Below, piece after piece: positions 1 to 6,998 of a stretch of DNA of 64,000 nucleotides (its first letter is position 1; the number at the start of each line of letters is the position of its first letter). This DNA is from an uncultured Candidatus Saccharibacteria bacterium. Its GTDB lineage: Bacteria > Patescibacteriota > Saccharimonadia > Saccharimonadales > Saccharimonadaceae. The notes under the pieces are model-generated. The model had not been told where the DNA came from and ran no database searches. It worked only from the letters and a program-made list of their open reading frames with translations. The stretch is from contig CALBZW010000022.1 of assembly GCA_937889535.1 (NCBI GenBank), forward strand, positions 1 through 64,000, written 5' to 3'. Made by a program: the position numbers and the translations under genes.

Positions 1-32
1 AATGGAGAAAAAGGAAGGAGACTAGGATAAGA
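1..32 (+). repeat. Tail of a DGR variable-repeat cassette, cut by the window start
   Basis: These bases closely match the sequence that follows the variable repeat ending near 36955 (AATGGAG, an A-rich run, then GGAGACTAGG). The repeat itself would lie just left of the window. The position suggests that the DGR at 1-3.6 kb has a variable repeat beside it. Only the tail is visible, so the link is inference. Confidence 0.6.
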
Positions 33-63
33 CAAAGATGAGCGCGTAAGGCGCTCATCTTTG
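33..63. terminator. Hairpin after the left-edge repeat
   Basis: CAAAGATGAGCGC and its exact reverse complement flank a 5-base loop, giving a 13-bp perfect stem. No T-run follows on the plus strand, so its use as a Rho-independent terminator is unproven. Confidence 0.5.
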
Positions 64-450
64 CTACCAAGAAGAATAAGTAATCAAACCCGGTACCTGG
101 GTAAATCAAAAATCGCCCGGTGAAGGTGCCGATAGAATGAAATAAGTTGTCCGGATGTAGGCCTTGCGAGAGGAGACGGGAAGCCGCTGGAACAGAGCGC
201 AATGCGGAGAGAAGAGTCTTCCTGAAAAAGAGAAGGCTGGAGCGAAAACCGGAGGAATACGCAAACAATCGGACGTGGCGTAGCCACCCGAGAAGTTTGC
301 GTTTCGCGAGGTTGGGAATATGAAGTGGTATCGGGTTGGTTGAATGAAATACGGTTACTCTTTAGCGCGCCCCTTTTGGGGCGCGCGACAGGTTGCCGCG
401 CCTTTAAGGGCGCGGCGGCGGGTGGTAAAAATTTTGATGTTGTGATATAG
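64..450. other. Non-coding stretch rich in hairpins
   Basis: No convincing gene is present; the long minus-strand reading frame here has a low-complexity, non-protein-like translation. Around 272-311 there is a nested hairpin (ACGCAAAC pairing with GTTTGCGT, GTGGC with GCCAC inside). At about 365-417 two GC-rich hairpins follow each other (GCGCGCCCC with GGGGCGCGC, then GCCGCGCC with GGGCGCGGC). A structured RNA is possible, but I recognise no family. Confidence 0.4.
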
Positions 451-451
451 T
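446..451 (+). promoter_or_regulatory. Extended -10 box of the nuclease gene at 459
   Basis: TGA-TATAGT ends seven bases before the ATG, so the transcript would be leaderless or nearly so. No ribosome binding site is visible. The same layout recurs at about a dozen genes in this window. Confidence 0.5.
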
Positions 452-458
452 CGGGGGC

Positions 459-878
459 ATGAAAAAGAATCCTGAGCCTTTTACGGCTTGCAGAGGTATA
501 GTTACGCGTGAGCCTGGCGCGAGGCCAAAACCGCACGAGTATTTTACAGCTGAAGCTTTGGCGGACGCTGGTTATGATGTTCGTTTTATTCCCGATAGTG
601 TAAATATGAGTGTTGCTGACTGCTATATTAATAACACTATTTTCGAGTTGAAAGCTCCAGAGGGTACAAGTATTAAGTGTATTGAGCGTAACTTACGCAA
701 GGCTGTTAATCATCAGTCGCCAAATGTAGTAATAGATTCTTTTCGTATTAAGAAAATTCATGATCGCAGTATCCAGAGCTATTTAGTCGAGTGCTTAAAG
801 CGTAGGCATGGCGTTCAGAGAGTACTCTTTGTAAACCGTAAACGTGAGGTAGTTGACATAAACCAGCTTATGCGATAG
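459..878 (+). CDS. CdiA-C-like PD-(D/E)XK nuclease (putative tRNA nuclease fold)
   Basis: This 139-residue protein has the pattern of the CdiA C-terminal tRNase domain: an N-terminal HEYFTAEALADAGYDVRFI helix and strand, then an Asp followed about ten residues later by E-L-K in IFELKAPEG, a PD-(D/E)XK-type metal site. A basic helix and NVVID follow, and the end resembles VLFVNRKREVVDI. It is a paralogue of the protein at 29946-30326. In contact-dependent inhibition toxins this domain cuts tRNA, but here it is free-standing, with no delivery protein and no obvious immunity gene, so a house nuclease is equally possible. Its promoter abuts the ATG. It lies beside the DGR but on the opposite strand. 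Confidence 0.6.
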   Translation: MKKNPEPFTACRGIVTREPGARPKPHEYFTAEALADAGYDVRFIPDSVNMSVADCYINNTIFELKAPEGTSIKCIERNLRKAVNHQSPNVVIDSFRIKKIHDRSIQSYLVECLKRRHGVQRVLFVNRKREVVDINQLMR

Positions 879-952
879 AATGAAAGTATTGAGGTCCACG
901 TGGGCGAGTATTCGCTGAGCCGGGGACTTCTTTTTTGTGGGATTTACCCCTG

Positions 953-975
953 CTACCGTGGTAGCAGGGTGGGGA
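953..975 (-). other. Hairpin downstream of the DGR template repeat
   Basis: Reading on the minus strand, CCTGCTACC and GGTAGCAGG pair around a 2-base loop, about 30 bases after the GC-rich end of the template repeat. The variable repeats carry a shorter hairpin, CTACC-CA-GGTAG, soon after the same GC-rich end. Hairpins downstream of the repeat are known to matter for retrohoming in characterised DGRs; the role here is inferred. Confidence 0.5.
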
Positions 976-1004
976 AAGATCGGCACCGCAACCGGCCAAG
1001 CCTC

Positions 1005-1190
1005 CAGCGGAGGGGGAAACCGTTGTAACGATTGTTGTTGTTTGACGGATTGACGTTAGTAGTATTCATGTTCAGGTTGTAGGCGTTGGTCGAGGAGTTC
1101 GCCGTACGCGACCAGCCGTAGCCGTTCTCGCCGGCGTTCCTAGCCTGACCGTTGTTCAGATTAACATAGCCGCTACGGACAAAAGCCAAA
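1005..1190 (-). repeat. DGR template repeat (TR)
   Basis: On the minus strand this segment starts with GCTTTTGTCCGTAGCGG and ends with GGTTTCCCCCTCCGCTG, the same two borders that bound the variable repeats elsewhere in the window. Between them it is strongly enriched in AAC and AAT codons (translated: many Asn residues in FISUMP/DUF1566-like sequence such as NTTNVNPSNNNN), the mark of a template whose adenines are mutagenised during reverse transcription. It lies directly downstream of the reverse transcriptase on the same strand, the usual DGR place. The GC-rich end corresponds to the initiation-of-mutagenic-homing region; the sequence after it differs between TR and variable repeats, as expected. 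Confidence 0.85.
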
Positions 1191-1228
1191 GTGCTATCCG
1201 CGGAGCGCAGGTAAAGAAGTTAACTAAT

Positions 1229-1399
1229 TTAGGTATGGCCATGGCCAAGACTAATTGACAATTCTTTTTGAATCCGCCCGAGGGATTTGCAAAGAGTAAC
1301 TTCACGATCTTTTAGAAAGAGGGCTGGCGGTAGTTGGAGCTTGACCTCATTTGCTACTTTCAGCGCCCATGGGCGAGGCCCACGAGATAATTGTAACAT
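1229..1399 (-). CDS. Possible 56-residue ORF between reverse transcriptase and template repeat
   Basis: An ATG lies one base after the TAG of the reverse transcriptase and opens a 56-codon frame ending shortly before the template repeat. The product (starting MLQLSRGPRPWALKV) is basic in its middle and ends in SLGHGHT. I recognise no domain. Tight coupling to the upstream stop favours translation, but the segment would also be part of the template RNA and could be purely structural. Confidence 0.35.
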   Translation of the reverse strand: MLQLSRGPRPWALKVANEVKLQLPPALFLKDREVTLCKSLGRIQKELSISLGHGHT

Positions 1400-1400
1400 G

Positions 1401-2618
1401 CTAAAGCTTGTTAGGTTTCGTGGATTTCTTGGATTTTTGGGGTTTGCTGGGTTTTTCAGGAGTCCAATCATAATCCCAGCCGAAACTGTCGAAAAGTTTT
1501 TTGTAGAATTTGCGGCTGTTGATTTGTTTAACTGAGCCCATGCGCGAAACGAATCCTTCGATACTGCCTTCGCCGTTCGTAGCGAGTTTGTAGGCGGCTT
1601 TGTAGCTATTGCGGCGCATGCGGCGTCCGGGGATGATAAATCCGGGGTAGACGACGGCGCCGATGAATGGGACGCCCCTGTCGACTGGCTGTTTGTATTG
1701 TTTATGGGGATGGAGGGTGAGTTTGAGCTCGAGGCGGAGATATTTTTCGATAACACTAACGTCGCGGAGGAGTTGTTCGCGCTGTTCCATGGGGACGATG
1801 ATGAAGAAGTCGTCGACATAGCGACCATAGTGCTTATATCCGAGGTCGAATTGAACGAAGCGGTCGAGTTGATCGAGGAAGATGTTGGAGAGGAGCTGGC
1901 TGGTGAGGTTGCCGATGACGATGCCGCGCTCTTTGGGTTGATTGAAAAGACTTTTATTTTTCGGGAGTTTATCCCAGTCGCGGCGGTGACCGTGGATACG
2001 AATGCCCTCCATAGGCTCGTCGTAGATGATCTCATGCCAAATGTATTTAAGAAGATTGTAGAGTTTATGTTTGTCGGCAGGATGACAGCGGATGTCGTTT
2101 TCGGGGTCGGGGAGTTTACTGTGGAAGAATTGGCGTTCGAGGCCCCAGAGGACGCGTTCATAGAGCAGATCATGATTTAGGCTCATGAAATAGCCTTGGA
2201 TGTCGAGTTTGACAGAGAAAGCTTGGCGAGTATAGTTTTCGGTGACTTGGCGAATGTGGTGAGCGAGGCGTTTTTGGCCGTAAAGTGTACCCTTGCCGAC
2301 GCGGCAGGAATAAGAATCAGCACTAAAACGGCGGTCCCACCACTTTGCGCAGATATTGAAGAGGAAATGATGAATTACGCGGTCGCGAAAGGGAGCGGCG
2401 ACAATTTCGCGGATGACAGGGTCGTGAACGATGAAGGCGACGCCGCGGCTGGGCTTGTAGTAATGACGGATGAGGCTGTCGCGGAGATTGATAATATCTT
2501 CCATAGCGTTGAGCTCAAATTGGTGTTCATCAACGGTCGAGCGTTTACCCTTGCGGGCAACATCATAGGCGATCCAGAGTTCACGGAGGAGAAATTTTTC
2601 AAAACGGTCATCGGTCAT
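1401..2618 (-). CDS. DGR reverse transcriptase
   Basis: This 405-residue protein is an RNA-directed DNA polymerase of the DGR type. Visible motifs are the palm Asp in FSVKLDIQGYF (about residue 139), the motif-4 signature IGNLTSQLLSN (about 235-245; the SQ form is typical of DGR enzymes rather than group II introns), the catalytic YVDD (about 267-270), and VPFIGAVVYPG before a basic thumb. The tail is Lys/Pro/Ser-rich. It has no maturase, endonuclease or protease domain. Its ATG overlaps the stop of the upstream accessory gene by four bases, so the two are translationally coupled, and the template repeat follows. It should make error-prone cDNA from the template RNA, which then replaces variable repeats. 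Confidence 0.9.
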   Translation of the reverse strand: MTDDRFEKFLLRELWIAYDVARKGKRSTVDEHQFELNAMEDIINLRDSLIRHYYKPSRGVAFIVHDPVIREIVAAPFRDRVIHHFLFNICAKWWDRRFSADSYSCRVGKGTLYGQKRLAHHIRQVTENYTRQAFSVKLDIQGYFMSLNHDLLYERVLWGLERQFFHSKLPDPENDIRCHPADKHKLYNLLKYIWHEIIYDEPMEGIRIHGHRRDWDKLPKNKSLFNQPKERGIVIGNLTSQLLSNIFLDQLDRFVQFDLGYKHYGRYVDDFFIIVPMEQREQLLRDVSVIEKYLRLELKLTLHPHKQYKQPVDRGVPFIGAVVYPGFIIPGRRMRRNSYKAAYKLATNGEGSIEGFVSRMGSVKQINSRKFYKKLFDSFGWDYDWTPEKPSKPQKSKKSTKPNKL

Positions 2619-3592
2619 AGTTCGGACTTAGGGCGTTGTTGTTTGTTGTATTCACGAGCAGTAATACGTTCAATGCGCACGAGGCTTTCGAGAATGTCGC
2701 AAAGATCACGATGATGGATGAGGCGCAAATTCTCCATATTGGCGAGATTGTTGCGCAGATTGCGGGCGCCAATCATGATGCCGAGGAGGTTTTGAGCTTG
2801 GATAGTATGTGGCGATTCGGCGTTGGTGGCGGCAAGGAGACGTTGGAGGGGTGGGTGGATGATGCCGCTGGTGGCTTTGGCGTTGGCGAAATTGAGGTAG
2901 CCGACAAGTAGTTCATTGGCTTCGACGATGAGGGGTTTGACGAGCGTGTCGCGGGCGAGACTGTCAGAAATGCGTTTACAGTTGTAATAGAGTTGGCGAT
3001 TAAGTTCGAGGATGAGATTATAGAGTTCGGGGAGAGGGGATTTGGGGATGATGGTCGAGGTAATACGCTCGATATCGCGATGAGAGCGGTCGCGCAGCTT
3101 TTCGATCTGTTCTTCGGTGTAAATCTTGGGTAGTTTGTAAAAGTGGAGTTCGGCGGTACTGCGCTCACGGTCAGGAAAAACATTAATTTCGGCGAGTTGG
3201 GTTTCGAGCTGACCGAGGGAACGAACAGAAACGACCCCATCGCTTGACGGGGAATAATTGTCGGTGTCATTTTTGACGCTAAAACGCCGGTGAATGCGGT
3301 CGGCAATAGTCATCGTATAAAAGAGGACGGAATGGCCAGCGAGTTTAGAGAAGTTTTCGGTAGAATCGAAAATGAGGAGATGGTGGTCGTTGGTCTGCTC
3401 AAACTCCATCGCCTGGGCTTTGATCAAGCGTTGACGTTGGCGTAAGGCCTGGCGGATAATGCGCGCGGTGTGTTTTGATTCGGCGGATGGTGTAGATTTT
3501 TGAATATCACTCAGGATAGCCTCTAGTTGGTGGATGTCGAGGTGATCGTAATTTTCGAGCTCAGCAGTCTTAATTGATGATGGCTTAGTCAT
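2615..3592 (-). CDS. avd: DGR accessory protein with C-terminal Avd-like four-helix domain
   Basis: This 325-residue protein is encoded directly upstream of the reverse transcriptase with a 4-base overlap. The last 110 or so residues are helical, basic and Asn/Leu-rich, with repeated pieces such as GIMIGARNLRNNLANMENLRL and DILESLVRIERITARE, like the Avd/bAvd four-helix bundle that binds the reverse transcriptase and template RNA. Typical Avd proteins have about 115-130 residues, so the first 200 residues are extra: a charged helical start, then a segment around LLIFDSTENFSKLAGHSVLF that I cannot assign. AAGGGGAA lies just before the ATG. The Avd role is inferred from place and composition. 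Confidence 0.7.
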   Translation of the reverse strand: MTKPSSIKTAELENYDHLDIHQLEAILSDIQKSTPSAESKHTARIIRQALRQRQRLIKAQAMEFEQTNDHHLLIFDSTENFSKLAGHSVLFYTMTIADRIHRRFSVKNDTDNYSPSSDGVVSVRSLGQLETQLAEINVFPDRERSTAELHFYKLPKIYTEEQIEKLRDRSHRDIERITSTIIPKSPLPELYNLILELNRQLYYNCKRISDSLARDTLVKPLIVEANELLVGYLNFANAKATSGIIHPPLQRLLAATNAESPHTIQAQNLLGIMIGARNLRNNLANMENLRLIHHRDLCDILESLVRIERITAREYNKQQRPKSEL

Positions 3593-3639
3593 GCTTTCCC
3601 CTTAAGAATAACTGTTCTAGTTTTTGTTTGGATGTGATT

Positions 3640-3936
3640 TTAACCAAGGATACTTTGGCGTTCGGCGGTTAATTCTTGTTTAAAGGTTTGAAAAACTTGC
3701 ATGACGATTTCACGAAAATCCGGTACATTGCGCTCAAGCCAAGACAAAGTGGCATCACCGTCGTCGTGGATGCGGGTAAATTCGTCAATTTGTTCGTCGG
3801 ACAGACCAGCACTGATTTTTTGACCAACACGCACTTCCAGCTCTTCCTCAGCATGATCCATAAATGCTTGTTTTTCGGCGGCTGGCATCTCGGTCAGACC
3901 AACCTCGGTCATAAAATCTTCGTCTACACGTATCAT
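3640..3936 (-). CDS. DUF5663-like small acidic protein
   Basis: This 98-residue acidic protein has the pattern seen in DUF5663-type proteins of Saccharibacteria: FMTEVGLTEMPAAEKQAFMDHAEEELEVRVGQKI, then LSDEQIDEFTRIHDDGDATLSWLERNVPDFREIV and a terminal helix. The function of this family is unknown to me. A paralogue lies at 24937-25263. AAGGAG sits seven bases before the ATG, and a TATAAT box is at 3954-3959 on the minus strand. The gene ends 47 bases before the DGR accessory gene on the same strand with no terminator visible, so it probably heads the DGR operon, which is unusual company for this family. Confidence 0.6.
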   Translation of the reverse strand: MIRVDEDFMTEVGLTEMPAAEKQAFMDHAEEELEVRVGQKISAGLSDEQIDEFTRIHDDGDATLSWLERNVPDFREIVMQVFQTFKQELTAERQSILG

Positions 3937-4045
3937 TTTTACTCCTTTGATTGATTATAACATAAGCGGGAAGATTTGGGGGATTTTTGCAAAATATGGT
4001 TACTTTATAAAAATACAAATTTGGGAATTTTGTAAAGTAGGATGA

Positions 4046-4051
4046 TATAAT
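4046..4051 (+). promoter_or_regulatory. Extended -10 box for a leaderless AAA ATPase transcript
   Basis: TGA-TATAAT ends six bases before the ATG at 4058, so transcription would begin at or next to the start codon. No ribosome binding site is present. Confidence 0.7.
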
Positions 4052-4057
4052 AAAGGT

Positions 4058-5293
4058 ATGATTAGACGAGAAGAATACTTGAATTGGCTAAAAAGCCTGC
4101 AAGATAAACAACTAATAAAAGTAATAACTGGCGTACGGCGGGCAGGAAAGTCGACTCTACTGGAACTTTTTCGAGATGAGCTATTGAGTCAGAAAGTTAA
4201 AAAATCACAAATCCAGTTCTATAATTTTGAGGAAGAAAAGAATACTGATTTGCGAGATTGGCGAAAGTTGCACCAATATATTGAGGAAAAGTTAATCCCG
4301 ACGGAGATGAATTATGTTTTTTTAGACGAAGTGCAAAAGGTGGAGCACTTTGAGGAGATGGCAGCGTCACTTGCGACGAAACCGAATGTTGATTTGTACA
4401 TAACGGGGTCAAATGCATTTCTGCTATCAGGGGAGCTGGCGACATATTTGACGGGTCGGTATATTAGTTTGCATATTTTGCCATTGTCGTTTCAAGAGTA
4501 TTCGCAGCTATTCCCGGATGAGCAGAATATGGAACGGTTATTTTTGCAATACATGAATACAACAGCCTTCCCGGAAGCGGCGTCGATACTGGTGGATAAT
4601 CCGGCGGCGGTAGATGTATATTTACAAGATTTGTATGACACGATTTTACAGAAGGATATTTGTACGCGGTATGAAATTAGAAATACAGTAGTTTTTAATC
4701 GAATTGTAAAATTTTTGTTTGATTCGGTGGGGAGTTTGGTATCAGCGACCAATATCGCAGCACAGTTGGAAAAGCAAGGTACGATGATTTCGGTGCCGAC
4801 CGTGATAAATTATTTGAACTATTTAACTAAATGCTATATTTTGTATCCGGCGAATCGATTTGAAATTAAGGGTAGGCGGCTATTGGAGAATAACGACAAA
4901 TATTATGTAGTGGATTTGGGGTTAAGGCAGGCGATTTTGGGCAGTTCGATCAGTACGGATATCGGACATAGGTTGGAAAATGTAGTGTATCTTGAATTGG
5001 TACGTCGTCAGAATGGGAAGGTGTTTGTAGGAAAACAGCGTGACTGTGAGGTGGACTTTGTGGTACAGAAGTACGGTGGTGGGCTAGAGTATTACCAAGT
5101 CGCGTATCAGGTAGCAGAGCGACCAGAAGTCTTAGAGCGGGAACTGAGGCCATTACGGAGCATTCAGGATAACTATCAGAAAATGCTGATTACGATGGAC
5201 CCAATGTCGGGTGATATTGATGGGATTAGGCAGGTTAATGTAGTGGATTGGCTGCTAGATAATAGGGGTAGTGAGAGTGATACTAGTTTATAA
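4058..5293 (+). CDS. AAA+ ATPase with DUF4143 domain
   Basis: The 411-residue protein has an AAA_14 ATPase half with a Walker A motif GVRRAGKSTLL (about residues 25-35), Walker B YVFLDEVQKV and a sensor-like LYITGSNAFLL, and a C-terminal DUF4143 half ending in a restriction-endonuclease-like stretch (LENVVYLELVRR, then CEVDFVV). Such proteins are widespread single-gene ATPases in anaerobes and CPR bacteria; their substrates are unknown. It stands alone, with convergent fmt downstream. The leaderless promoter fixes the start. Confidence 0.85.
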   Translation: MIRREEYLNWLKSLQDKQLIKVITGVRRAGKSTLLELFRDELLSQKVKKSQIQFYNFEEEKNTDLRDWRKLHQYIEEKLIPTEMNYVFLDEVQKVEHFEEMAASLATKPNVDLYITGSNAFLLSGELATYLTGRYISLHILPLSFQEYSQLFPDEQNMERLFLQYMNTTAFPEAASILVDNPAAVDVYLQDLYDTILQKDICTRYEIRNTVVFNRIVKFLFDSVGSLVSATNIAAQLEKQGTMISVPTVINYLNYLTKCYILYPANRFEIKGRRLLENNDKYYVVDLGLRQAILGSSISTDIGHRLENVVYLELVRRQNGKVFVGKQRDCEVDFVVQKYGGGLEYYQVAYQVAERPEVLERELRPLRSIQDNYQKMLITMDPMSGDIDGIRQVNVVDWLLDNRGSESDTSL

Positions 5294-5374
5294 AAATGCG
5301 AATTTTAGTTTTTCCTAAAATAGGAGACGATAGGCAGTATGGTTTTTGTGATCTATGACAGGAGATTTTAATGC

Positions 5375-6337
5375 CTATGCTTGTGGGTGAGTTTTGCCAT
5401 AGCCGTTGATGAAAGAGCGGGCGTCCATGGGTTTTTTACCTTCGGGCTGAAGCTCATCGACGACGACGAAGTTGCGGTCTTGGCATTTGAGCATGAGCGG
5501 GGAATCTTTGGGGGTCATGCCGGCGGCTTCACAGAGAATGTCGGTGACGCGGAGAACGTGGGCTTTTAGGATGATGCAAGTTTTGCCATAAAAGTCATAT
5601 TTGGGCTTTGGAAAACCTTGATAGGCGACGATCTGGCGAAGAATAGTCTCGGCGGGAGCGTCGGCGGGATGAAGAAAAGACATGGATTTGTCGAATTTGG
5701 TGGTAAAAGTAGCTTTCGCGTCGTCTTGTTCAATAGGCTGCGGTAGGCTGTCTAGATTGGCGACGAGCCACTCAGCTCCAGCGGTAGCAAGGGCTTCGTA
5801 GATTGCGTTTTTGTCGATTGGGAGATTTTTAAGTGTGTCCTGATGGTATACTGGGCCAGCGTCCATGGCTTTCACTAGCTTCATGATAGAGTAGCTGAAG
5901 TCTTTGTCGCCATGCAAAATGGCGGATTCGATTGGGGAAGCGCCGCGATATTCTGGGAGTTTTGAGGGGTGAAGATTGAGGATACCTTCGGGTTCAAAAA
6001 GTTCAAGAAAGTCGGATTTAATGAGAACGCCAAAGGAGGCGAGGATGCCGTGGGCGTCGGGGTTTTGGCGCTTGAACTCGGCGGCAGTCGTGAGGTCTTC
6101 GCGAGTGCGGGCATGGAAAAGGAGGTCGCAATGCCTTTCGAGGACCCTTAAGGTGTAGTCGGCTAATGGGCCGTTACCGAAGAAAAGTATCTTGGGTAAT
6201 GCTGAACGCCGACTGTCAGCCTTTTTAGGACACGCTCCTTCGCGCCCGTCGTTACGGGGCTCTGGTCGCTTCGTCCGCTCCCCGTTGGTCGCGGAGATTC
6301 CTGAAAATGGTTGACAGTCGGCGTTCGCATTACTCAC
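5375..6337 (-). CDS. fmt: Methionyl-tRNA formyltransferase with an inserted N-terminal segment
   Basis: The enzyme formylates Met-tRNA for initiation. The core begins at about residue 48 (LPKILFFGNGPLADYTL) and carries the formyl-transfer motif NLHPSKLPEYRGASP with the catalytic Asn-His, then the Asp in MDAGPVYHQ; the C-terminal tRNA-binding half follows. The 45 or so residues before LPKILFF are not family-like and are encoded by a 134-bp palindrome (6197-6332) that sits between the GTG start, with only SNA after it, and the true core. The start is GTG, one base after the def stop, so fmt is coupled to def. Without the insert the protein would start MSNALPKILFF, close to the normal family length. 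Confidence 0.85.
   Translation of the reverse strand: MSNANADCQPFSGISATNGERTKRPEPRNDGREGACPKKADSRRSALPKILFFGNGPLADYTLRVLERHCDLLFHARTREDLTTAAEFKRQNPDAHGILASFGVLIKSDFLELFEPEGILNLHPSKLPEYRGASPIESAILHGDKDFSYSIMKLVKAMDAGPVYHQDTLKNLPIDKNAIYEALATAGAEWLVANLDSLPQPIEQDDAKATFTTKFDKSMSFLHPADAPAETILRQIVAYQGFPKPKYDFYGKTCIILKAHVLRVTDILCEAAGMTPKDSPLMLKCQDRNFVVVDELQPEGKKPMDARSFINGYGKTHPQA
6197..6332. repeat. Palindromic element inserted in frame at the start of fmt
   Basis: The borders are TAATGC and GCATTA. The arms GAACGCCGACTGTCA and TGACAGTCGGCGTTC pair almost completely; inside are a second stem and a GC-rich apical hairpin (CGGGG with CCCCG). It has no stop codon in the fmt frame. The same TAATGC/GCATTA ends bound the element after rplU at 30773. 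Confidence 0.75.
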
Positions 6338-6338
6338 G

Positions 6339-6959
6339 CTAATCCTCTTCGGGGAATAAGTTGGTATTATTTTTGATTTCGGCGTTGTAGTCGACGGGCC
6401 TTAGGTCGCCGTTTTCGTCGAGACGATAGAAAGCAGTTTCGTCGTCTTTGATATGGTCAATGAAGAGGATACCGTTCAAGTGGTCGATTTCGTGCATGAG
6501 AGTGCGGGCGAGGTAACCTTCGGCTTTGATGCGAACTTCGTGACCGTCTTCAAGAAGGGCTTTAATTTTAACTTTTTTGGGTCGGCCGACCATACCGTAA
6601 ATCTCAGGAACAGAGAGGCAACCCTCCTGCTCTTTGATGATTTTGCCTTCGGTTTTGATGACTTCAGGATTGATTAGCGCCGTAAAAGAATTATTTTCCT
6701 TGTCATCGAGATCGTCGCGAATGATGATAATGCGTTGGTTGACGCCCATTTGGGGGGCAGCCATGGCGGCGGAAAGCTCATAGGGGTGAGCTTTTTCCCA
6801 GTCAAGAGATAAGCGAACCATATCGCCGATGATTTCGTGAGTTTCGTCGGTGATTTGGTGAACCTTGGTCGATTTTTGGCGTAAACGCGGATCAGGGGTA
6901 GTAATAATTTCGCGATTCATTGGAGTCGGGTTGGCGCTAGAGGTGTCTTTTGTTGTCAT
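6339..6959 (-). CDS. def: Peptide deformylase
   Basis: The 206-residue metalloenzyme removes the formyl group from new proteins. All three motifs are visible: SAAMAAPQMGV (family form GxGLAAPQ, so the first Gly residues are changed), EGCLSVPE with the metal Cys, and HEIDHLNG with the two metal His and the catalytic Glu. A 16-residue leader rich in Thr, Ser and Pro precedes the usual start, and a C-terminal acidic tail follows. A TATAAT box ends eight bases before the ATG, indicating a leaderless def-fmt operon. Confidence 0.92.
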   Translation of the reverse strand: MTTKDTSSANPTPMNREIITTPDPRLRQKSTKVHQITDETHEIIGDMVRLSLDWEKAHPYELSAAMAAPQMGVNQRIIIIRDDLDDKENNSFTALINPEVIKTEGKIIKEQEGCLSVPEIYGMVGRPKKVKIKALLEDGHEVRIKAEGYLARTLMHEIDHLNGILFIDHIKDDETAFYRLDENGDLRPVDYNAEIKNNTNLFPEED

Positions 6960-6967
6960 ATTTATAT

Positions 6968-6973
6968 ATTATA
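6968..6973 (-). promoter_or_regulatory. Extended -10 box of the def-fmt operon
   Basis: On the minus strand TGC-TATAAT ends eight bases before the def ATG. There is no ribosome binding site, so the transcript is probably leaderless. Confidence 0.65.
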
Positions 6974-6998
6974 GCATAAAAATTAGAAAAGATAATGC

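Noticed and set aside
84..536. Long open frame on the minus strand
   Set aside because: The translation is low-complexity and runs over GC-rich hairpins and into the nuclease gene; no ribosome site or family pattern.
1401..2618. Reverse transcriptase as part of a retron or group II intron
   Set aside because: The SQ-type motif 4, the coupled Avd-like gene and the Asn-codon-rich template favour a DGR. No intron boundaries or domain V-like hairpin were seen nearby.
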